Assembly: GCA_035326425.1 (NCBI GenBank)
Contig: DAOLFG010000003.1
Coordinates: 77,301 to 141,300, forward strand
Length of the DNA stretch: 64,000 bases
Direction: 5' to 3'
Source of the DNA: CALKJU01 sp035326425
GTDB lineage: Bacteria > Pseudomonadota > Alphaproteobacteria > Geminicoccales > Geminicoccaceae
The notes below the pieces were generated by a model that searched no databases, was not told where the DNA came from, and saw only the letters and a program-made list of their open reading frames with translations. The translations under genes were made by a program, and so were the position numbers. Below are positions 53,277 through 60,651 of the stretch, one piece after another. Positions within the stretch are counted from its first letter, which is position 1; every line of letters begins with the position of its first letter.

Positions 53277-53507
53277 TCAGCGCCTTTCGATCGTGAAGGT
53301 GCCGCCCATGCCGCGATAGATGACGCCGAATGGCGGATTGCGCTCATCGCTCAGCGTGCACCGATACCTCTTTGGGTCGGTCGCGGTTGCTGCATCGCCA
53401 TCGACATTCAGCGCGACCAGGCGGCGGGCCTGCTCTTCAGAGTCGGCCAGCACCCAATAGCTCTCCCGGTAGCTGTCCTCGATAGACCATACGTGATAAT
53501 GCGGCAT
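53277..53507 (-). CDS. Small uncharacterised protein (IS cargo)
   Basis: 76 residues from the ATG at 53507, which follows GGAGGGG; an ATG four codons earlier is less well placed. It begins MPHYHVWSIEDSYRESYWV and contains EEQARRLVALNVDG, suggesting a small alpha/beta fold. No family is recognised. It is first in the KGG operon at the right end of the element. Confidence 0.7.
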   Translation of the reverse strand: MPHYHVWSIEDSYRESYWVLADSEEQARRLVALNVDGDAATATDPKRYRCTLSDERNPPFGVIYRGMGGTFTIERR

Positions 53508-53524
53508 AGGCCCCTCCAATCACT

Positions 53525-53540
53525 TGCTTACCGGCAAGCA
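53525..53540 (-). promoter_or_regulatory. Imperfect palindrome ahead of the right-end cargo genes
   Basis: TGCTTACCGGCAAGCA pairs at 7 of 8 positions and adjoins TATATG (minus strand), a possible -10. It lies 18 bp before the ATG at 53507. A candidate operator for the two small cargo genes. Confidence 0.35.
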
Positions 53541-53589
53541 TATAGGAGGCGCGGCGCTGGCGGAAAGCCCGGCGTCAACCGGGCCGAAA

Positions 53590-53608
53590 TTCAAACTGAG
53601 ACACTACC
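53590..53608 (-). repeat. Right terminal inverted repeat of the IS1-type element
   Basis: Exact inverted copy of 50337-50355. Its outermost bases supply the TAG stop codon (53604-53606) of the adjoining methyltransferase gene. Confidence 0.93.
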
Positions 53609-54320
53609 CGGAAGGCAGTTGCTCGCGCGCGATCAGGAAGCTCTTCCGGTCGAGCCGCCGGCAGCCGTCGAGCAGCTTCCACAGGCCCGGCGGCAGCTCG
53701 TCCTCGGCGTTGAACTTCGAATAGTAGATCCCGCCGGGCCGCAGCCGCGAGCGCAGGTCGGCCAGGAAGAACACCCAGTCCTGGTCCGTCCAGTCGTAGT
53801 GCTCGAAGCGGCCCTCGACCACCTCGCGGCGGTAGAACATCGGGTTGATGCTGGTGATCACGTCGTAGCCGGCGAGCTCCTCCGGCAGCGGCTCGCGACG
53901 CCGGACCGGCGCCACCAGCGCCCTGACCCCCAGCGTCTCGCACATCGCCATGAACATCGGGTTGCCGACGTCGAGGCCGCAATAGTCGTGGCCGAAATGG
54001 CCGGCGACACGACCCAGCAGCCCGCTGCCGCAGCCGAGATCCAGCATCCGCTTGGGCGGGCCGCGATCGAGGCCGGCATTGTGCGCCACCGCCATGGCGC
54101 CCGGCAGCCAGCGGTCGAGGTCGAAATACTTGATGTAGAAGTGGTTGAAGTCCTTGGCCTCGCGGGCCGCCCACTCGTCGCGCAGGGCGTTCCACCGCCG
54201 TATGTCGATGCCTTCGCGCACCAGCCGGATCTGCAGCTTGTCGCGCGGCCTGGCGCGCCGCCAGCCCTTGCGGACGGCGCGCCGCGCCGTGCGCCCGCAC
54301 CAGCGCACCAGCTCGATCAT
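53604..54320 (-). CDS. Class I SAM-dependent methyltransferase, 3' end clipped by the IS element
   Basis: 238 residues. Motif I LDLGCGSGLLGR (~residue 92) marks the SAM site; CGLDVGNPMFM is motif II. A helical N-terminal part (~1-75) precedes it. The frame now ends QLPSG then TAG, where the TAG comes from the IS terminal repeat. Joining the host flanks without the element gives QLPSGAD then TGA, so only two residues were lost and activity is probably intact. The gene is paralogous to its upstream neighbour, 25 bp away. Confidence 0.85.
   Translation of the reverse strand: MIELVRWCGRTARRAVRKGWRRARPRDKLQIRLVREGIDIRRWNALRDEWAAREAKDFNHFYIKYFDLDRWLPGAMAVAHNAGLDRGPPKRMLDLGCGSGLLGRVAGHFGHDYCGLDVGNPMFMAMCETLGVRALVAPVRRREPLPEELAGYDVITSINPMFYRREVVEGRFEHYDWTDQDWVFFLADLRSRLRPGGIYYSKFNAEDELPPGLWKLLDGCRRLDRKSFLIAREQLPSG
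53609..53616. repeat. Target-site duplication, right copy
   Basis: CGGAAGGC directly after the right terminal repeat, identical to 50329-50336. Confidence 0.92.
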
Positions 54321-54345
54321 CGCGGAACCGGACCCGGCCGCCGCC

Positions 54346-55149
54346 TCACCCGGGCAGCTCGTCCCTGGTGAACACGTAGGTGCCGGGGCTGAGCTCGCGC
54401 GCGCGCGCCATCCGCTCGAGCAGGCCCGGCGGCAGCATGAACATCCGCTTGAAGCGGAACAGGTACACGCCGCCCGGATTGAGCCGCGACTTCACGTCGG
54501 CCAGGAAATAGTCCCAGTCGCCGTCGTCCCAGACATATTGCTGCGCCTTGCCCTCGACGATCTCGCCGACATGGAACTTGGCCGAGATCGAGGTGACGAC
54601 GTCGAAGCCCGTGAGCTCGGCCGGCAACGGCTTGTGCCTGACCACGAAGTCGACGACGACCGGCACGCCCAGCGCCTCGCACATCGCCATGAACATCGGG
54701 TTGCCGATGTCGAGGCCGACGATGTCGTGGCCGAGATATTTGCAGGTATAGCCGAACAGGCCGCTGCCGCAGCCGATGTCGAACACCCGCTTGCGGCCGC
54801 CATCCATCAGGCCGAGCCGGCGGGAGAGGCTGACCGCCTGCGGCAGCCAGCGGTCGACATCGAAATACTTGATGTAGGGATGGTTGAAGCCGTGCGAGTC
54901 GTTCTCGAACCAGTGGTCGCGCAGGCCCTGCCATTTCTGCTGGTCGATCGAGGCCTTGATGTCGGCGATGTATTCGGAATCCTTGCGCCGGACCGGCTTG
55001 GCGTCCTGCGCCCGGCCGAACTCCCAGCCGGCCTTCGTCACCGGCCGATTGGCGGGCTCGCCGGGACGCACCTCCTCCCGCCGCTCGCCCGTGGCGGACC
55101 GCCAGCCCCGCTTCAGCTTCTTACGACACCACCGCAAGAGGCCTTCCAT
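54346..55149 (-). CDS. Class I SAM-dependent methyltransferase (paralogue)
   Basis: 267 residues, same architecture as the following gene: FNHPYIKYFDVDRWLP, motif I FDIGCGSGLFGYTC, VGLDIGNPMFMAMCEALG, and a C-terminus ending TRDELPG. The N-terminal extension is longer and basic (LLRWCRKKLKRGWR). The pair arose by tandem duplication. The sequence resembles methyltransferases in glycan or surface-polymer clusters, but no glycan genes are adjacent; substrate unknown. Confidence 0.85.
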   Translation of the reverse strand: MEGLLRWCRKKLKRGWRSATGERREEVRPGEPANRPVTKAGWEFGRAQDAKPVRRKDSEYIADIKASIDQQKWQGLRDHWFENDSHGFNHPYIKYFDVDRWLPQAVSLSRRLGLMDGGRKRVFDIGCGSGLFGYTCKYLGHDIVGLDIGNPMFMAMCEALGVPVVVDFVVRHKPLPAELTGFDVVTSISAKFHVGEIVEGKAQQYVWDDGDWDYFLADVKSRLNPGGVYLFRFKRMFMLPPGLLERMARARELSPGTYVFTRDELPG

Positions 55150-55246
55150 AAGGCTCTCCTAAATTGCCACCGAGCGACAATGTCGATTGCCGGCTCCGGC
55201 GTCAATTCGCAAGCTCCTGTTGATCTCGTGCCGTAACTGCCGAGCC

Positions 55247-56323
55247 TCACTCCAGTTCCAACGACAGCTGCGCACCGTCGCGCGGCGGCCGGAACAGGTC
55301 GGTGCGCTGCGGCCGCAGCCGGCGCTGCAGGCCGTGCCTCTCCATGGCGCGGGCGAAGCGCTGGGCGATCAACTCGGCATAGACCCCCTTGCCCCTGAAT
55401 CGACTGCCGAATTCGGCATCGTTCAGCTTGCCGTCCCGGCACTGCCGGATCAGCGACAGCACATGGTCGGCCCGCTGCGGGTAGTGCGTCCGCAGCCAGC
55501 CGGTCATCAGCTCCTTCACCTCGTAGGGCAGCCGGACGAGCGTATGGCCGATGCTGACGGCACCGGCCTCGGCCGCTGCGGCAACCAGTCGCTCCAGCTC
55601 GTGGTCCGTGAGCACGGGGATCACCGGCGCCACCATCACCCCCGAGGTGACGCCAGCGGCGGTCAGCCGCCGCACCGCGTCCAGCCGGCGCATGGGCTGC
55701 GAGGCCCGCGGCTCCAGCTTGCGCGCCAGCTCCGCATCGAGCGTCGTCACCGACAGCCACACCCGCGCCAGTCCCAGCGCCGACATCGGCGCCAGCAGGT
55801 CGATGTCGCGCACAACCAGCGCCGACTTCGTGACGATCCCGACCGGATGGCGCGTGGCGTGCAGCACCTCCAGCACCTCGCGCGTGATGCGCAGCCGCCG
55901 CTCCAGCGGCTGGTACGGGTCGGTGTTGCTGCCCAGCGCCAGCGTCGCAGGCCGGTAGCCCGGCCGGGCCAGCTCGGCGCGCAGCAGCTTGGCGGCCTCC
56001 GGCTTCACGAAGATCCGGGTCTCGAAGTCGAGGCCCGACGACAGCCCGAGAAAGGCATGGGTCGGGCGCGCATAGCAATAGACGCAGCCATGCTCGCAGC
56101 CGCGATAGGGGTTGATCGAGCGGTCGAAGCCGATGTCGGGCGAATCGTTGGTGGCGATGATGCTGCGCGTCCGGTCCACGATCGTCCGGGTCTCCGGAGA
56201 CGGATCCAGGGCCAGCTCCTCCAGGCTGCCCCAGCCGTCGTCGAAGGCCTCCCTCTCCGCCGCCTCGAACCGGCCGGCCGGGTTCGAGAGCGCGCCGCGG
56301 CCCTTGTGTATGGTGACGGCCAT
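55247..56323 (-). CDS. PA0069-family radical SAM protein
   Basis: About 358 residues. The radical SAM cluster motif is CEHGCVYCYARP (C-x3-C-x2-C), with the PA0069/SplB-like context NPYRGCEHG and TLALGSNTDPYQPLE. I chose the ATG at 56323 (MAVTIHKGRG) because an earlier ATG at 56350 would place the LexA box inside the coding region. A LexA-type site 22 bp upstream suggests damage induction. Related SplB lyases repair DNA photoproducts; a repair role here is inference. Confidence 0.88.
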   Translation of the reverse strand: MAVTIHKGRGALSNPAGRFEAAEREAFDDGWGSLEELALDPSPETRTIVDRTRSIIATNDSPDIGFDRSINPYRGCEHGCVYCYARPTHAFLGLSSGLDFETRIFVKPEAAKLLRAELARPGYRPATLALGSNTDPYQPLERRLRITREVLEVLHATRHPVGIVTKSALVVRDIDLLAPMSALGLARVWLSVTTLDAELARKLEPRASQPMRRLDAVRRLTAAGVTSGVMVAPVIPVLTDHELERLVAAAAEAGAVSIGHTLVRLPYEVKELMTGWLRTHYPQRADHVLSLIRQCRDGKLNDAEFGSRFRGKGVYAELIAQRFARAMERHGLQRRLRPQRTDLFRPPRDGAQLSLELE

Positions 56324-56344
56324 GCGATCCCGCCCCCTCGATGA

Positions 56345-56359
56345 GAACATTCATCGAAC
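56345..56359 (-). promoter_or_regulatory. Alphaproteobacterial LexA (SOS) box
   Basis: On the minus strand GTTCGATGAATGTTC matches the alphaproteobacterial SOS box GTTC-N7-GTTC exactly. It lies 22 bp ahead of the radical SAM ATG and 98 bp upstream of the divergent lipoprotein gene. Confidence 0.7.
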
Positions 56360-56457
56360 ATATCAGCGGATCGCGCCCGGGCAAGCCTCGGCGGAAAGGC
56401 TGACGGCGGGCGGCTGGCGTTGTAGGAAGCCCCGCGACCCAGCAGGGAGAGCGGATC

Positions 56458-57312
56458 ATGCGCCTTTCCGTCGGCATCCTGGCGTTGGCCATGGCACTCG
56501 CCGGCTGCGCCGGTGGACGGCCGTCGGTGGCGCCGACGGCGACACCGGCGCCGGCCGGACAGCCGCTGGCGGTCGCGGGCTACGACGGACGGATCGAGCC
56601 GATCGCGGCACCCATAGACCTCGTCTACGCCGCCGCCCGCTTCAGCTCGACCACGACCATAGGCGTCGAGGGCAGCCGGGGCAGCGCGCCTCGCAGCAAC
56701 TCGCTGGTCGCCTATCTGGATGGCGAGCTCGTGGCCGAGGGCGATCGCATCCGCGCCGGCATCGTCACCGACCGCATCGAGATCGACGGGGCGCCGTCAC
56801 GCGGCAACGGACCTCTGCTGGCCCAGGACGTGCTGCTCGACCGCAAGGGCCGCCTGATCGAGCTGGCCTCGCGCTGGCCGTCGCACGACGCCACCGGCGA
56901 GCCGCTGTCCGATCGCTACCGCGCGCTCGAGCAGCGGTGGCGCGAACGCCTGCCCATCCTGGCGGCCGAGCCCGTCGTCTCCGGCGCGGTGGCCTACGAG
57001 GACACCGGCCTGCTCGTGCCCATGCAGCAGATGCTGCAGAACCGGGCGTTCGAGCTCCGGCCCGTCGAGCCGCTGCGCGCCGTCGCCGTCGGCCTGACCG
57101 ACTGCGCCGGCCGCCGCTGCGTGATCGCCCGCCACGAGGGCGAGGCCGAGCTCGTGACCCAGCGCGGCATGCTGCACGTCACCGCCGGCGGCTATGTCCG
57201 GCTCGACGTCACCACCGGGCTCATCGTCGACGAACTGGCCACGGTGACGCTCGACAGCCCGGGCGGCTCCCGCCTGGTCATGACCATCCGCACCACCAGC
57301 AAGGTGCTGTAG
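56458..57312 (+). CDS. Lipoprotein of unknown function
   Basis: 284 residues. A signal ends at LAGC (Cys ~17), then a Pro/Ala-rich linker. The body is beta-rich (SNSLVAYLDGELVAEGDRI; GRRCVIARHEGEAELV; GGYVRLDVTTGLIV), and it ends SRLVMTIRTTSKVL. No known domain is recognised. GGGAG precedes the ATG. It lies 4 bp before the S9 peptidase gene and is likely co-transcribed. Confidence 0.78.
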   Translation: MRLSVGILALAMALAGCAGGRPSVAPTATPAPAGQPLAVAGYDGRIEPIAAPIDLVYAAARFSSTTTIGVEGSRGSAPRSNSLVAYLDGELVAEGDRIRAGIVTDRIEIDGAPSRGNGPLLAQDVLLDRKGRLIELASRWPSHDATGEPLSDRYRALEQRWRERLPILAAEPVVSGAVAYEDTGLLVPMQQMLQNRAFELRPVEPLRAVAVGLTDCAGRRCVIARHEGEAELVTQRGMLHVTAGGYVRLDVTTGLIVDELATVTLDSPGGSRLVMTIRTTSKVL

Positions 57313-57316
57313 ACGG

Positions 57317-59260
57317 ATGGGCACCCTGCCATACGGAGCATGGCCCTCGCCGATCACGCCCGACCTGGTGGCGTCGACCCAGGTCGGCCTGTCCTTTCCG
57401 CAGCTCACCGAAGGGCATGCCTACTGGTGCGAGGGCCGGCCGACCGAGGGCGGCCGGGTGGCGCTGGTCCGCCGTGGCGCCGACGGTGCCACCGTCGAGC
57501 TGGGCCCCGCCGGCTTCAACCTGCGCACGCGGGTCCACGAATATGGCGGCCGGGCCTATGCCGTGCGGGGCGACCTAGTCGTGGGCTGCGAGATGGCGAG
57601 CCAGCGCCTGCACCGGCTCTCGCCCGGCACCGCTTGGCCCCTCACCCCCGACAGTGGCGGCCGGTTGCGCTACGCCGACCTGCTGCCCGACCCGAAGCGG
57701 AACCGCGTCGTGGCGGTGCGCGAGGACCATCGCGGCCAGGGCGAGGCCGTCACGACGCTCGTGGCGGTACCGCTGGGGGGCGAGCCGCACGAAGGCGTGG
57801 TGCTGGCCCGGGGCCACGATTTCTTCGCCGCCCCGGCGCTCAGCGACGACGGCAGCCGGCTGGCCTGGCTCACCTGGGATCATCCCACGATGCCGTGGGA
57901 CGAGACCAGCCTGTGGGTGGCCTCGCTCGACGCCGCCGGCATGCCGGCCGACATCCGCAGGCTGGCGGGCGGCGACGGCCAGTCGGTGCTTCAGCCGCTC
58001 TGGCTGCCCGACGGCTCGCTGGTCTATGCCAGCGACCGCAGCGGCTGGTGGAACTTGTGGCGCTGGGACGGCAACGGCCACAGGCCGCTCTGCCCGATGC
58101 CTGCCGAGTTCGCCGGCCCGCTCTGGCAGCTCGGGGCGAGCTGGTACGACCTGCTCGACCCCGCGACCCTGGTCGTCACCATCGGCGAGGAAGGCTTCGG
58201 CCGCCTTGCCCTGCTGCATGTCGCCGACGGCAGTCTCGCGCCGCTGGGTTCGGCCATCGCCGACTATGACGGCCCGAGCTGTGCCGCCGGCAAGGTGCTG
58301 GTGGTGGCGCGCACGGTCGACCGGCCGCCGGAGCTGCGGCTGGTCGATCCCGCCGCTGGCTCGCACGAGGTGCTGCGCGCGGCCGGCACGCTTCCGGTCG
58401 AGGCGTCGTTCCTGTCGCGGCCGCGCTCGATCCGCTTTCCCAGCCGTGGCGGCCGCACCGTCCAGGCCTTCCACTACCCGCCCACGAACCCGCTCCACCG
58501 CGCACCCGAGGGCGAGCTGCCGCCGCTCATCCTGCGCAGCCATGGCGGCCCGACGGGCCAGGGCAGCGCCGGCCTCGCCCTGGCGCTGCAGTTCTGGACC
58601 AGCCGCGGCTTCGCCGTCGTCGACGTCAACTATGGCGGCAGCACCGGCTTCGGCCGCGACTATCGCCGCCTGCTCGACGGCCAGTGGGGCATCGTCGACG
58701 TCGAGGACTGCATCGCCGCCGCCGAGTGGCTGGTGGCACAGGAGCTGGCGGACCCGCGCCGCCTCGCCATCCGCGGCGGCAGCGCCGCCGGCTACACCAC
58801 GCTCTGCGCCCTGACCTTCCACGACACCTTCAGGGCCGGCGCCTCGCACTACGGCATCGGCGACCTCGAGACCCTGGCGCACGACACCCACAAGTTCGAG
58901 TCCCGCTACCTCGACCGGCTGATCGGCCCCTATCCCGAGCGCGCCGACCTCTACCGCGCCCGCTCGCCGATCCATTTCACCGACAGGCTGAGCTGCCCCG
59001 TCATCTTCTTCCAGGGCCTGGACGACCTGGCCGTGCCGCCCAACCAGGCCGAGGCGATGGTGGCGGCACTGCGCGCCAAGCGCCTGCCGGTGGCCTACCT
59101 GTCGTTCGCCGGCGAGGGCCACGGCTTCCGGCGTGCCGAGACCCAGATCCGCGTGCTGGAGGCCGAGCACGCCTTCTTCTGCCGCATCTTCGGCATCGTC
59201 CCGCCCGACGGGCTGGCGCCCCTCGACATCGAGAACCTCGGAAACGGGCCGGGCGGCTGA
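57317..59260 (+). CDS. S9 family prolyl oligopeptidase-like peptidase
   Basis: 647 residues. An N-terminal seven-bladed propeller (repeats such as FFAAPALSDDGSRLAWLTW) is followed by the alpha/beta-hydrolase. Catalytic residues fit Ser489 (GGSAAGY), Asp570 (GLDDLAVP) and His602 (GEGHGF). Oxyanion motif: NYGGSTGFGR. This is the acylaminoacyl-peptidase (S9C) type. No signal peptide is seen, so it is probably cytoplasmic. Length is typical. Confidence 0.93.
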   Translation: MGTLPYGAWPSPITPDLVASTQVGLSFPQLTEGHAYWCEGRPTEGGRVALVRRGADGATVELGPAGFNLRTRVHEYGGRAYAVRGDLVVGCEMASQRLHRLSPGTAWPLTPDSGGRLRYADLLPDPKRNRVVAVREDHRGQGEAVTTLVAVPLGGEPHEGVVLARGHDFFAAPALSDDGSRLAWLTWDHPTMPWDETSLWVASLDAAGMPADIRRLAGGDGQSVLQPLWLPDGSLVYASDRSGWWNLWRWDGNGHRPLCPMPAEFAGPLWQLGASWYDLLDPATLVVTIGEEGFGRLALLHVADGSLAPLGSAIADYDGPSCAAGKVLVVARTVDRPPELRLVDPAAGSHEVLRAAGTLPVEASFLSRPRSIRFPSRGGRTVQAFHYPPTNPLHRAPEGELPPLILRSHGGPTGQGSAGLALALQFWTSRGFAVVDVNYGGSTGFGRDYRRLLDGQWGIVDVEDCIAAAEWLVAQELADPRRLAIRGGSAAGYTTLCALTFHDTFRAGASHYGIGDLETLAHDTHKFESRYLDRLIGPYPERADLYRARSPIHFTDRLSCPVIFFQGLDDLAVPPNQAEAMVAALRAKRLPVAYLSFAGEGHGFRRAETQIRVLEAEHAFFCRIFGIVPPDGLAPLDIENLGNGPGG

Positions 59261-59261
59261 C

Positions 59262-59492
59262 CTACGCCCAGCGTTCGCCCAGCTTGTCGAGCAGCTTCCT
59301 GCGCTCCTCCTCGACCAGCTGCCGGACCCGCTCGACCCGGTCGCGCGTGGCATCCTGTCGCTGGATCTCGATCTCCTCCTCGAGCCAGCCCTGCACAGGA
59401 TCGAATTCGTGAAGACAACGCAAGATGACCTTCCGCGCGGCGCCGCGCGCGCTGAATTTCGTCGGGACGGGCGAACCGCTGAACAAGCCCAT
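59262..59492 (-). CDS. Small helical protein of unknown function
   Basis: 76 residues. It begins MGLFSGSPVPTKF and continues as charged helix (WLEEEIEIQRQDATRDRVERVRQLVEEERRKLLDKL), a probable coiled coil. It ends 1 bp after the convergent S9 peptidase stop. GGAGATCG lies before the ATG. Presumed real because the frame keeps amphipathic heptads; no function assigned. Confidence 0.55.
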   Translation of the reverse strand: MGLFSGSPVPTKFSARGAARKVILRCLHEFDPVQGWLEEEIEIQRQDATRDRVERVRQLVEEERRKLLDKLGERWA

Positions 59493-59570
59493 GAGACGAT
59501 CTCCTATTGTCTTGGGCCTACCGCAGCCTTCTCGAAATCAGCGAGGCTGAAGACGAAAGTGAAAACTAGA

Positions 59571-59621
59571 CTACATGTAGACAATCGATAGGCTGCCGCG
59601 CGCCACGTATTATCGATTGTC
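59571..59621. repeat. Adjacent palindromes in an AT-richer gap
   Basis: CTACATGTAG (59571-59580) is a perfect palindrome. It abuts an 11-bp inverted repeat GACAATCGATA (59580-59590) / TATCGATTGTC (59611-59621) with a 20-nt spacer. The surrounding gap (59493-59743) is AT-richer than the neighbours and holds no gene. This could be an operator pair or a remnant terminus of a lost mobile element. Confidence 0.6.
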
Positions 59622-59743
59622 GATCTTGGATCGCCACGGCGGCAGATGTGTCAAGGGCAGGCGGGACACGAGAAAGCCCCCGCCCCGCATGCTCGCGTTT
59701 TCGTTAGCGACCGGATGGCCATGCCGATCGCCCGTGGCCGGCG

Positions 59744-59866
59744 GTGCCGCTGGTAGCCGCCTTCCTCTCGTTCGGCTATCTGTGGCTCGGCGCGACAACC
59801 GACGATCGGGCGGCAAGGGCCGGGCAGGACGCCGCCCCGGGCCCGATCATGACCGACGGGATCTGA
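59744..59866 (+). pseudogene. Decayed 3' fragment of a paralogue of the next gene
   Basis: The frame encodes VPLVAAFLSFGYLWLGATT and then an unrelated tail to a TGA at 59864. It matches APLVAAFLSFSYLWFRAAV at the C-terminus of the following membrane protein. Over 48 bp (59747-59794 against 60561-60608) about four bases in five are identical. A stop at 59705-59707 closes the frame upstream, so only the last membrane helix of a former tandem copy survives. Confidence 0.6.
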
Positions 59867-59867
59867 C

Positions 59868-60644
59868 GTGAGCACACCGGCCGCCCCGCCCTTGCCCGCC
59901 CGCGAGCTGGTGGCGCGCACCTACCAGGACGTCATCGCCAACCGCGACGGCCTCGTGCGCATCGGCCTGCCCTGGCTGGTCGGGCCCTTCGTGCTCAACG
60001 TGCTGGGCACGGCGATCGAGGGCGTGGTGGTGAGCCTGATCGCCGATCTCGCCTCCTTCGTCGGCCTCAGCGCCATCGCCGTCGCCTGGCATCGCCACGT
60101 CATCCTGGGCGAGCCGCTGTCCGGCCCCATCGCCTCGGTCAACGGCCGGGTCCTGCGCTACCTGCTGCTCGGCGTGCTGGTGAGCCTGCTGGCGGTGATA
60201 CCCGGCATTCTCATCGTCAGCGCCGCCAGCACCGTGGGCCTGGTCGACGGCGAGGGCAGCCTGCTTTCGGTGCTGGCGCTGGCCGCGGCGTTCTTCGCCG
60301 CCGTCATGGTGTTCGCCCGGCTGCAGCTGGTCTTTCCCGGTGTCGCCATCGGCGATCCGGCGGGCCTGCGCGGCTCGTGGCAGATGACCCGCGGCAATGG
60401 CGGCCGGCTGCTGGCGGGCCTGCTGCTCACCATCCTGCCGGTGATCGGCGCCGTGCTGCTGGCCCAGCTGATCGGTGCCGCCTTCAACGGCCTGGGGGCG
60501 GCCAAGGCCGGCGCCTTCCTGGCGCTGGCGGCGGCCAGCCTCGGCAGCTGGCTGCAGGCGCCGCTGGTGGCGGCCTTCCTGTCGTTCAGCTACCTCTGGT
60601 TCCGCGCCGCCGTCGGCGAGGCCCTGCCCGCCACGACGGCCTGA
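59868..60644 (+). CDS. Multi-pass membrane protein of unknown function
   Basis: 258 residues with about five to six membrane helices (VLRYLLLGVLVSLLAVIPGILI; LLSVLALAAAFFAAVMVFA; LAGLLLTILPVIGAVLLAQL; the C-terminal SWLQAPLVAAFLSFSYLWF). The sequence LQLVFPGVAIGDPAGLRGSWQMTRGNGGRL resembles the membrane domain of glycerophosphodiester phosphodiesterase-like proteins. The GTG start is 1 bp after the pseudogene stop. It lies 7 bp before the epimerase-like gene. Confidence 0.78.
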   Translation: MSTPAAPPLPARELVARTYQDVIANRDGLVRIGLPWLVGPFVLNVLGTAIEGVVVSLIADLASFVGLSAIAVAWHRHVILGEPLSGPIASVNGRVLRYLLLGVLVSLLAVIPGILIVSAASTVGLVDGEGSLLSVLALAAAFFAAVMVFARLQLVFPGVAIGDPAGLRGSWQMTRGNGGRLLAGLLLTILPVIGAVLLAQLIGAAFNGLGAAKAGAFLALAAASLGSWLQAPLVAAFLSFSYLWFRAAVGEALPATTA

Positions 60645-60651
60645 GGCGGCG

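Larger units (their letters stand above)
50337..53608. mobile_element. IS1-family element with cargo genes (3,272 bp)
   Basis: It is bounded by 19-bp perfect terminal inverted repeats beginning GGTAGTG and flanked by 8-bp direct repeats. A plain IS1 element is under 1 kb. This one carries the transposase at the left end and four extra genes, all on the minus strand: an XRE-ImmA/IrrE protein, an unknown 186-residue protein, a KGG-motif protein and a small unknown protein. The cargo, above all 51.29-52.36 kb, is far more AT-rich than the host. Intact ends and identical target duplications indicate one recent insertion. Confidence 0.92.

Noticed and set aside
59617..59871. 84-residue ORF MSILDRHGG... 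in the gap before the membrane protein
   Set aside because: Arg/Gly-rich random-looking translation that overlaps the better supported gene fragment in another frame.
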